From: Ramazzottius varieornatus | Lineage: Eukaryota; Tardigrada; Eutardigrada; Parachela; Ramazzottiidae | Reading direction: 5' to 3' | Assembly (NCBI GenBank): GCA_001949185.1 | Contig: BDGG01000001.1 | Span: 3,895,624-3,959,623 of the forward strand | Length of the DNA stretch: 64,000 nt | Shown here: one piece after another, positions 1-10,200 of the stretch | Numbering within the stretch: the first letter of the stretch is position 1 | Layout of the letters: the number at the start of each line of letters is the position of its first letter | The notes under the pieces: generated by a model | The model's database searches: none | Told to the model about the DNA's origin: nothing | Seen by the model: only the letters and a program-made list of their open reading frames with translations | Position numbers and translations under genes: made by a program

Positions 1-1062
1 TTGAGTACTTTCTGTTCTGCTTCGCCCACTGAATCCGGTTATCTCAATGGCCCATACGCTACGTTCCAGACACTGTTATTATATTCCGGTAGACCAAAAC
101 TCTGACTTTACGACCTATTCTTTTAGAGTCAAAGGGTTATCTCTTCTAGGAAACTGTGTTTCGGAGTATACGTTTGACTTCAACTCTCAAACGCTGGTTT
201 CCCAAACATCGCCTCAGCTAATCACTTCCTACTTTCCGTCGCCTGGTGGTTCCTCCGTACCAATGCCAGTAACTCTATCCTACTTTACCGTCGACCCATT
301 GTCAACCCAGTTCACTCTGCATGCCACAAACCAGGTAAAATTCAGTACTGGTAAAATTTACAACACCGCTGGAAGGGGTTATGCACACTTTAGTGGACAA
401 TAAACTCCGCTTGGTTCTATAGGCCTTGTCTCAGGATCTCGCCTGTATACCGGACGCCGCCTTGTCGACCATGTCCGCTTCTTGTCCAAGTGGTGCCACC
501 ACAAGTACTGTCGCCGCCGCCTACACCAGTGCTACATCGCAACTCAATACCGGAGATGGATTTATGTATCAGTACGCAGTCGACGGTAAGCCTGATGTAA
601 ATCATCGGACAGAACCTCGTTGTACCCAATCCCATTAGGTTTGAATTATTTATTACATTCGATAATCACCATCTTCCAGCATCGCAAACTGAGGTCGTGC
701 TTACTAACGAAGACTTCACCACTACCTACCAGACCACCAGCGGATTTCTGTCAGGACAAAGCCTCATCGCTAAGATAACAGCAATTCAGATTATGCAAGA
801 CCAAATTAATGGGAACCCAACCGTCTTGGCCGTGTTTGGATTGGGAAGTGATGGTATTACTCCGTACGTTGGCTACGTCACCGGCATGCCGCTGCTGGCT
901 TACCCAACTACTCCCTTGACCGGGTTCGCGGTAGGTGGTGAAACAGCCGCTTTTTGAGCTTCACGAGAAAAGTATCACAAAAGTAAGGATCTTTCTAACT
1001 TACGTACATTTCAGTGGACGACACCTCAGCCACTCCGGCAAGCTCTGGTCGGATGCCCGTAG
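1..1062 (+). CDS. C-terminal end of a secreted protein, paralogue of the next gene (5' partial)
   Basis: Coding enters the window in frame 1. Exons read by hand are 1-88, 150-334, 435-585, 680-930 and 1015-1062 (TAG), all with GT-AG introns. The protein aligns with the C-terminal domain of the gene at 1619-4727 along its whole length: the exon-1 ends are YATFQTLLLYS and LQMYQTYLLFS, exon 4 has TTYQTTSGFLSGQ against TTYQTSTGFLNGQ, and the last exon has WTTPQPLRQALVGC against WTTPKPMNQGLTGC. Intron positions and phases are the same in both copies. The fold is not recognised and no function is assigned. The N-terminal part lies before the window, so whether it also has an astacin-like domain is unknown. 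Extracellular location is inferred from the paralogue, which has a signal peptide. Confidence 0.75.
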
Positions 1063-1618
1063 TATGATGGCGAACTGTCCATTAGGGACGCATTCGATCA
1101 ATATCCGTCTATTCACTTTACGCTCGTCCTAGCCATTTTTGTTCAGCTGTGAAGCGGGATAGTTCGGTTTCTTTGTCGTTCCTGCACTTTGGTCAGCCAG
1201 AATATGGGACGGGGTTTCCAGTCTGACTTCTTGCGAATTTTGAATGATTAGAAACTCAGGGCCCTTGCCGTGTATGCAATAATTGATTAATTAAGTCATG
1301 CGAATTTCTATCGTCTTGTGGATCAGACTTTCAAAACTGAACTTGAAATTTACTCCAAATTTCATCGCTGTCAGCAAGTGTGATGTGCCATCCGGAGAAA
1401 CCGCATAAGCAGATTCGGGCTCTTAGAAGCTCCTGACGTTAACTTGACGATGCTACTGTTGAGACGTGTGAGCCCCGGTACCCTAGATTTTGTTGTCCAC
1501 CGGTCCAACGCACTAATATTCCATTTCGTTCCCTCGACATGTAAGTCTTAGCTCTTGGGGTTTTCTTCCCGGGATTGTTTTATATTGAATCCACCGTTTC
1601 TGCACAAATCTGGGTGTT
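1063..1618. other. Intergenic spacer between the two paralogues
   Basis: This stretch separates two tandem paralogues on the same strand. No convincing open frame, RNA gene or repeat was seen. It should hold the 3' UTR of the first copy and the promoter of the second. Confidence 0.5.
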
Positions 1619-4600
1619 ATGGGCATCTCGTTTCGATCTGGCGCGTTTTTCCTCCTCGTGGTGACTGGCAGTCTGAATTCAACCCGTCTTGCCGAAGGTA
1701 CGTGGACCTGTTTTAACGCTGAATTAGCGGGAGGGCATTCTGGAGTCTCGGCTTTACTTGTTTTCTTATATCCCATTCGTTTGGGTCACCGACAGGTCGG
1801 AAGAATCATCATCGTACAATCAACTCGGACCCCACTTTCTCTCGATGGCCAAACCGTACCAGCATTCCGTACTATCTGGACTTGAACTACAGTAAGTTTA
1901 TTTGAATCTTTCTAGGCTGGTTACTATACTGTAGTCTATCCCGTACCTGCGCACGTTTTTCGCAGCATCCGCGGAGGTAACATTAATTCGAAAGGGACTG
2001 GCCAAGTTTCAAGCCGATATGCAAGGATGTCTGACGTTTGTGGAGGTCCCTGCTGGCGACCCTCGTTTCAAGATCCACGTCACTCCATTCAATGACACTG
2101 GGTAAAAATTTGTGTGTATTGGCAAAAGTGGATCGCTGCTCTGTCATTCAGCTAAAAGGGTATATGCTTCTAGGGATTTTCAGAGCTTTTGCTATACGTA
2201 TCAAGGCCAGACCAACCCTCTCGTGAACAACGGTGCCACCGAACAAAGACTGATCATCACCCGTGGCAGATACGGTTGTCTAGACGGTTCCTTGAGAAGT
2301 ATCATGAAGTACTGGGCGATTGTGGTAGGAAAAAGAAATGAGCACCAACGAGGTACTTCTGGTTTGACGCGGGCAACATACAGTAAGAATGTGGAGTGTT
2401 CGCACTTTATATGGTCTCTTTACGCAGGTGATCGAGAAAAGTGCATCAGGGTCCATCAAGAAAATGTCGTTATCAAGGCTGGTATAGACATCGATAGCTC
2501 GGTCCATTTTATTGCAGGATGACAATTTTCTATTTCACAGCACTCTTATCGCCTATACAATACTAGCGAAGCCAACTGGGCTCTCCGTCCATACGACTTT
2601 TGTTCCATCACCCATAATGAGCCATCGGACTACGCCGCGGAGGGGACAGTCGCTTTCGACATCCTGACTGATCCCAAGGCTGTATCACGTTCCGCCCAAA
2701 TCAGCCTGTACGATTGCCAACTTATCAGCATCATGTACAATTGCCCTACAACACGTTGCCAAACCCGTAAGCTCCTTCTCAAAACCTTCCGAAGAAAGGC
2801 ACTGTCGCAATTTCCGTTGTTTCCTAGTCGATTGCGCGGCAGCGAGAGCGGCGGCTCTGTTGACAACCACGCCCATACCGGCCCTTGGATCCATCACATC
2901 AAGCAGTACACTTTCTTCGGGCACCTTCGCCGGACTAACGACCCAAAGCTCAGCTTCAACTATTGCCCACAGGCTTCCTCATCCACAACCATCATCGATA
3001 TCACGTCTACGAGTCCAACCACAGAACTCATTACCACTACCACCACCAGGTCAGCCAACACGGAAGCGCTATTGATTACTATTCTCCTGTAACTTAACCC
3101 GAACTTTCCAGCCCAACAACTCCAACGACTACCGCTGTGCCAACTACTACTCGTACTACCACTACATCTCCCACGACCACTACCTCGTAAACCTTTTTGC
3201 GATATTATTAATGCGGTTGCATGGGGAAATGTAAGCCCAATTTTGCCTTTCTTTGATTTCACTGCTCAACCTCTACCACAACGACCACGACCACAAGTAC
3301 CACGACTACCACTACTCCTACCACCAGTAGCACAAGCGTGGCACCGACTACTACTACTACTGTCCCGACAACCACTACGGTGCCCACTACCACTACCACC
3401 CCAACTACCACCAGTACCTCCACCACGGTTTCGCCTACCACCACCATCCTCACCACGACCACTGACCCCCCTTCTACCACCACGAGCTGCATGGCAAGCA
3501 CCACCGTAAGCCCGGCAGCAATATCCTGCACTCCGGATTTATTCTGCAACGTTGCTGCTGATGAGTCGAGCTACATGTTGGGTCCCTTACAAATGTACCA
3601 GACGTATCTGTTATTTTCTGGTATGTCCAGTGGATTAAAATTTTTATTTTCGTGCGAAAGTCTTTTACTGAAATATTAGTACGATCTTATGGATGTTGAT
3701 ATAGGTCCGTGTGTATTGGAGTACGCTATGGACTACGCGGCAGGAAACCTCGCCCCACAAACGGCGCCTCAGCTTTTGAACACCTACTTGCAGGGAGTCG
3801 GAGGACCCGCTGTAACCACACCTGTCGATCTTGTTAGTATGGCTTTTGATCCTCTAACATATTATTCCTCCATGTCGTTGACGCTCATCAACAAGGTACC
3901 TTGCATGTTTTTTCTCTCAGTTTACTTGTGCTTCGTTGTCATTTTCGTTCGTTCTAAATGGAAAACATTGGCAGGCTACTTCGACTGAGCTGACCTGCAG
4001 TACGGATGGAACGAAGACCACTAATGCGGTAACATGCCCAAGCATGCCGGCAAGTGCTTCGCTTATCACAACAGCAACAAGCAGTTCCCCCCAGATTTGT
4101 ATTGATGATGGTATCATCTACAACTACATTGTCGACGGTAAATATCTCGAACAAATACTAGGTGAAACTTCAGAGTTTAATTGGGACGTGGGTAAATGAA
4201 CCGAGGCAGACCGTTATCTCAGATGGCGCACATTTTCATTCTTATTGGCCGAGAGTAGGCGCCACTTGGCAAAATGATCCGGTTCAAATGACTTGCCCAC
4301 GGGCTATTTGAGCGTTCTTTCTCTTGCAGCCTCGCAAACCGAAATAGCACTGGTGGACCCCACTTTCGGAACTACGTATCAGACGTCTACAGGTTTCCTG
4401 AACGGTCAAGCACAGATCACGAAAATCACCGCTATCCAAATCATTGAAGACCCAAGTTACGCTAATCCAAAATTACTGGCCGTGTTCGGAGCCGGACCTG
4501 GCTGCCTACCTTACGTTGGTTTCGTTAGCATGGACCTTAGCGCCAGTCCGAGCGTTCCTCTCGTTAACTTCAAGGTTCGTGCTTTGGTAACGCGTACCGA

Positions 4601-4727
4601 AAAAGTCGTTCCTTTATTTGACACCTTATTTCTGTAATTTCCTCAACGACGATTTCTGTCTTACTTTTAATGGACCACACCAAAGCCAATGAACCAAGGC
4701 TTGACTGGATGTTCGCCTTCTGGATGA
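1619..4727 (+). CDS. Secreted astacin-like pseudo-metalloprotease with Thr-rich linker and a novel C-terminal domain
   Basis: The start ATG (1619) opens a signal peptide (SGAFFLLVVTG). Exons begin 1619-1697, 1796-1891, 1966-2101, 2174-2352, then from 2428. Astacin landmarks follow in order: RWPNRTSIPYYLDL, a CLTFVEV strand, CYTYQGQTNP, RYGCLDG, the zinc-helix region, DREKCIRVHQENV, PYDFCSITHN and a last disulphide region. In astacins the zinc motif is HExxHxxGxxHE. Here it reads KYWAIVVGKRNE, so the three zinc His are K, I and N and the catalytic Glu is Y; only the Gly and the final Glu remain. The Met-turn SxMHY is SITHN. Protease activity is therefore unlikely. A long Thr/Pro tract (about 2973-3480) leads to a Cys-containing C-terminal domain shared with the upstream gene. 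Two joins are unusual: near 2478-2541 (a GC donor or an in-frame stop) and at 4671-4685. A decaying gene is possible. Confidence 0.72.
3112..3490 (+). repeat. Low-complexity Thr/Pro codon tract (mucin-like linker)
   Basis: The stretch is dominated by ACC, ACT and ACG codons with scattered CCN and AGY, interrupted by an intron starting at about 3188. It encodes a Thr/Pro/Ser-rich linker between the astacin-like and C-terminal domains, probably O-glycosylated. The acceptor of the internal intron is unclear because the only nearby AG (about 3297) lies inside the Thr-coding run. The other strand reads as Val-rich, which is only a shadow. Confidence 0.7.
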
Positions 4728-4946
4728 GTTTCCGAACAGAATATCAAGAATTTTTACAGTAGTAATTATCAACACGTCAAGCAACAGCAACAAAAACAGT
4801 GAACCACAGAAACGATCAAGAAAAGCGAAATATTGGTCAGGCAACAGTAAACTGCACAGAGTGTAGAGCTGTCGGAAAGCTTTTGAAGTACGGTACTCCG
4901 ATGAGATTTTCAGGTGGGAGTCGGTGACTGGTGGTAGATAGAAGTT

Positions 4947-6329
4947 TCAATCTTTGGCGAGAACATATGACGGTTCTGCCTCGAGGCACTGATTCTGGTA
5001 AAAATTTTCGCATTGTTCCGCCTGCGCGAGATCATCTGAGAGACAGCAGTCAACGGCTTGCGTCAACCGCTCTCCGGTTCTTCCGTGTCGGTCACGAACG
5101 CCGGATACAACGTAGCTGCAAAAAGCCAGGTCACGGTCAGCTTCAAAATATTGCCACGCTTCATCGTTCGGAAATCTTATAGACAAGCCAAAGCGTTCCA
5201 ATACCATTGATGGTACTGGTACGTATTACACTGCACAAAAATACTGTACCTTAGGAACTTTCCACCGCTTTTGGCGCTTGGTGTTCGCAGTTCATTATTC
5301 TGTTTAGCCATCCGACAAAATTCCCATTCGCTGCACTCCAGTGTAGAATTATACGAACGGAAGAAAGTGAACCAGTTTCGCTGATGGACAATGGCCAGTT
5401 CCTTCGCAGTCACGTCGATAGAATTCGCCCCGTCTTTTTCCCCCTCATCGCTCACCTGGTTCTTCACCTCTCGTCTACTACGCAGCATTCCGAACACCGT
5501 GTTGGGCGCCTCACTCGGGTTCTCCACCATAGTCTTGAACGTTTCCCGTTGTTTCTTCAGACTCTCTGATGTTCGAGCAATAGGCGAGCTGATGATATTA
5601 CCCAATCCCTTGAACATTTCCATGATCGTTATAAGGATGATATTCATGTTACTCGAAAGTCTGCCTTGAGTTGTCTGGGGTCCTTCCTTCTTGCCTTTCT
5701 TGATCATATCGCTCTTGGTCTGTCTCTTGCGCCGAGTTATACCAGGCGGAATGAACTTGTTGATGTCCATGTTGCGTCCCTTGATTTTTTGTCGTCGTTG
5801 GAATTCTTTCTCAAAGTCCGCTCGGGTGGGCTTGGTCATACGCGGGGCAGTACCAGTAGCGGTGCCCGTACCGGAAGTGCCGCTTGCTCCGTTGGATGGA
5901 GTGTCGGCCGAGCTCCTCATCTGGTCCAGAGCTTTGCTCATGGCGGCCGGCATTTTGGGGCCTCCCATCGATGTGGAGAACTTGTCGAGTAAGCCCGTAA
6001 AGCCGCTCATTAGGCCCGCGAACATGGAGGTACCTTGACCTCCAGAGAGGACAGAAGCGATACTCCCGAAGCTGTTTTCACGGGCCTGTCGGACATTGGG
6101 ATAGGAACTGGCCAAAGACGTAGGGTCTATCAGCGTTTCCGCCACCTGAAAGAAAAAAATTGAATTCAGTTATAAAATCTTCTGACTGTACAGAACCGTA
6201 AGCAGCACAATGAGTCGTCCAGGTTTAACGCTAAGTTAAAATTACCGAAGTAGCTCGGTCGGCGACGGCGCTCTGCTGGTCCACCGCCAGGGCGGATAAA
6301 CACAGGGATAGCACGATGATGATCCGCAT
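4947..6329 (-). CDS. Unrecognised secreted protein, about 402 aa, with basic RRKRQ site and Cys-rich tail
   Basis: Three exons close in frame: 6329-6246, 6145-5250 and 5175-4947 (TGA). The first encodes a signal peptide (IIIVLSLCLSALAV) and the GT and AG sites are canonical. The mature protein starts with a Gly/Ser/Thr-rich part containing MFAGLMSGFTGLLDKF, continues through a strongly basic stretch with ITRRKRQ (a possible furin-type cleavage site, about residue 140), then has a hydrophobic helix-like segment (MNIILITIMEMFKGLG). It ends in a Cys-rich part with CSEWEFC, FCSY, DCCLS, QCENF and NQC. No family was recognised. The pattern suggests a processed secreted precursor, which is inference. 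Its 3' end faces that of the astacin-like gene 219 bases away. Confidence 0.65.
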
Positions 6330-7224
6330 TTTTCAAAACTCGGGCTTGACGGAAGCTATTGTAGTTACCGCGTATGAGACCTCTTTCTCAACTATTCTCG
6401 CATGTTGTTGAAGAGGCTGTGCGATGAGAGTCGCATCTTGAAGATTAATACCCTGTTGTTTAGCCGGAGGTAGTCGCATATATTTTTTGTAATACATTTT
6501 GTATGGAGAGCGTACTGCAGTTGTAGTGTACAGTACATGTCTACATTCTACGCCAGAAGCCGGCTGACAAGTTGATGTGACAAGCCACAAGATCGAAGTC
6601 AACCCAATTTATCGTGATTGACAACTAGAATCGTCCGGATGCTGGCCGATACATTTGATGTTCGAATACTGATATGACTAGTTGGGACTGCGGTTTTATC
6701 CCGATAGGGGTAATATCGGAAGTTATAGCCACCCAAATCTCACTAGCGGAAGAGCTGAATTCACAGAAGACCCGCATTAGCTTATCGACAGCGGCGGCGC
6801 AGCGTTACCGACTGGTACGGTAAGCGGTAACGCCCTCGTCTACGAATTAAGCTCCAGCGTTCTTCAAGACCAAGAGCTCTGTATGGCTCATCGACTGCGA
6901 ACGACGGTCATCCATACCATTGCATAATTGCGTATCAGCAAGGAACAAAAGTATCACAGACTTGTCGAAATGATTACTCGATGAACAACGAATTCACACA
7001 ATAACAGGTTCACCGGTTTGAGGGGCGTAAGATAAGCGATAAAGTTCACTCGTTCCATCCGCAAACACTCAGTACTCCTCACCTGCCCTAGACTGCGACT
7101 GCGGGTGGTTTGTTCACTTTTTTCCCCAAATATCCTGTCCTAGGACAAAGTCAGAGTCCGGCGTATCATCTTTGGCCGTAAAGTCAAAGCAGCACTTGCG
7201 TATTATCGCTTGCGCGCGGCTACC
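6330..7224. other. Divergent promoter region between the secreted-protein gene (-) and the MAM gene (+)
   Basis: About 0.9 kb separates the two start codons. No credible coding exon, tRNA or repeat was seen. It must hold both promoters and 5' UTRs. A GTACAGTAC 9-mer (see findings) lies at 6528-6536. Confidence 0.5.
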
Positions 7225-10200
7225 ATGGTCAAAGGAGGCCGGGATTGTACCATCCGGACTATCCCTAAATCACTATGTGCGCTCTTGCTGTTTCTTTCAC
7301 TTGAAAGCTTGGTGGTTGCCGAACTGGAATGCAATTTTACCTATGATTTTTGCGACTGGAAAGGAACGGTATCGGGTGGAAAATGGCGGATATCCACCGG
7401 GAAGGTCTTGAACCAAGGCCCTCCCAAGCGTAAGCCCAGCTTACGAGTGCTTTTGGAACAGTCAGAAGACAATTCGAGTCGATATTTACCTCTGAATTTT
7501 CAGGTGCTTCCGCCTTCGCATACGTCATGTCCGGCCACGACTCATGGGCGACCCTGGAGAGCAAAGAAATCTCAATACACAGGAAGCAGCCAAAAGTCTT
7601 CGCGTTCAACATCATACAGCAGCGCTACGAGCTGGGAAGAAGCACACTCGACCTTATATTGGTTCCGTCTAACGCAAGCCTGGAGCCCATCGTCCTACTA
7701 ACAAGGAAGGGTGTTAACCAATGGACTAAAACGCGCGTTAAGCTCAAAAAGAAGATTGCCCTACTAGGACCTTTCAAGGTATGACAACAACTACACCCAT
7801 CTACGTGCAATGGCATTCTGGTCAGAGTCTTCACGGTAATACTGTATGTTGGCCTACTTTGCAGTTAGTCTTCCGGTTCAAAGTGGGATTCCAGCAGCTG
7901 GCAGCCGTCACAAACTTCCAGTGGGAAGAATTGAAGCAATCGGACACTGGTCAGTTTTCGCCAACGCAGAGATAGTCCGATTCTTACAAGATGTAAGGTG
8001 TTCCGTTTCGCAGGAGAAGAAGTAGAAATAGTTGAGGAGAAAGACAAGGACGTCAACGTGCTGTCATGGTGTGTGATGGGTCCCGAAGAGCAAGAACCGG
8101 GGCGAACAAGTTTGCCGATATGCGACCGCGACACTTTCCACAGGCTGGACAATACCACTGTGAACTTTGACCAAACCTATGTTCCAGTAAACGGCATCAG
8201 CAGTCCCGATGGCGGACCGTTCTTGTACTCCAGTTCGGCAGGAGGGCTTACCGGAACGATATATACCAGGATAGAACTCACCGCCAACAGTGGGCGCATA
8301 GAGGTATCGGTAAACACAGCCTGATTAATTTCTATAATTTTTGTTAAACGTTTCTTCTTCCAGTTTTGGTATGCGACGACCGGCCCGGGTGTTCAGGGTT
8401 TGCAGTTCTACCGAACCTACCGGGGCCAATACCCGGTAAAGATTTACGAGCGAACTAACTTTAGCGACCCAACACCTTGGACAGAGGACGGCTTTTCCCT
8501 CAGTTCCAGTAGCGACATACCATATTTCCTCGCAGTCCACGTCATTTTCATTAATTCATCCGATGTATCGACGTTGGCGTTGGCCAGTGTGAATATCGTA
8601 GAAGAACTGGGTAATTATTTTTCTCCCTCACTGCTGTAATCTTAGAGCAAATCATGATGTCGGTACCTTGCTGTACGATAGGAACGACAACGGTCAGTCC
8701 AACGTCACCACCAGTTCCAGAAGTCTGCGCAGACCAGTATACCCGAGTCGAAGAGATGAGCTGCGACTTTGAAAACGGGATATGTCCCGGATGGGACCAT
8801 CCAGATGGTGTCTTCGGCTTCGCCGTACAAAGTGGTTCAGCGGGAAATACCAACAGCTCATTGTCCATTGACGGAGCGCAAAACGGTAACCCAAAAAATC
8901 CTGAACGAAAGAAAACGAGAACTAAACATCCCAAGCCGGTTTTAAATTTTGAAATTCTAACAATGCTGTCTTTCCATTCAGGGACCAATTATGTCGTGGC
9001 AGACTGCCCTGAACAAGGAGAGCCATTTCCGGGTCTGACCGAGAGCTTCCTCCGGTTACCTCGCGTGCAGCTTGGTCCCGGTGAGACTTTCTATGGGCGT
9101 ATCTCCTTCTGGTTCGTTTACTTCGACGTTCTGGGAGACGTCGACAGCTTCACCGTTGAACTGGAGGAGGAAGTGTACGATGATAATGGAGCAGTGCTAT
9201 GGCAGGCGGGACAGAGTCAGTCCGCCAGGTGGCGTTTCGCCGAGGTGAGGTTCACCATTACTAACGCCTCTCGAAGACTGGCCTTCAACGCGAAACACGA
9301 AATCTGCAACCCGAACGATTTCGTCGCGATTGATTCCATTGTCACCGAGCAAGGTAAAAGACCTAGGTTTTGAATTCAATCAGCTCGACAAGATTACGAT
9401 TCGGAGCTTGACAAACTCAATAAGATGGTTTCCCCAAGTGACGCACATCTACCGTGTTAATGAGTGGAAGCGTGCGCCACTAAGGAAAACAATCGTGGCG
9501 GGTTTGCCTAGGTCTCGAAAATTATTTCGGATATTCCGATATAGCTACCTCATTTGACTCCCGTTATCTCTTTCTCGTTTATAATTTGGGAACATTTTAA
9601 GAATTTGTACCGCTGAGCAGGTATTGAGGTACCATGTCCAGAGAGACCGCTCAGAGCAAACGTCAGCTGCAGTTTCGAAGACGGTGACTTCTGCTCGTGG
9701 GGTAACACTGCCACGCCTAACCGCTGGAAGATCGGCAGTGGAGAAGGCGGTGAAGGTCCCTATGCCATAAACGGAACCGCCGAAGGGAACGGTGAGAACT
9801 TTGCGTTTATCTCAAGCGACAACCTTCCATCAGCCAGCAACACCGCGCCACTGATCAGCGCGGAAATCGCCCCGGCCAACACCAACATCACCTTCTACTA
9901 CCGCATCTACGGCTACGGCGTAGTTTCACTCTCATTACTGGCCAGAGTTGAACATGAGAATTACGACACTCAAGTGTACCAGTTGTGGAACGTTGTCAGC
10001 TCCAGAAGAGAATGGCAGAAAGCAACAGTATCAATCTGCTTTGACGAATATTTTTGGGTACGTCAAGTTTTGCGACCTCATCGAGCCTTATTAAATTTTG
10101 GGTTTAATAGCTGGAATTCCACCCGAGATTTCTGGCGAGAGGCTTCGTGATTGGTGTGGACGAAATCGAATTCGAAGTAGACCAGACGGGCATCGAGCTA

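Noticed and set aside
2828-3049. Apparent frameshift in the Thr-rich linker of the astacin-like gene
   Set aside because: An alternative frame with SSSTLSSG-type sequence looked mucin-like and seemed to shift into the Thr run. The frame of the preceding astacin exon is in fact open straight through 2767-3049 into the Thr run, so no frameshift is required.
3259-3549. Val-rich open frame on the minus strand
   Set aside because: It is the shadow of the Thr tract of the astacin-like gene.
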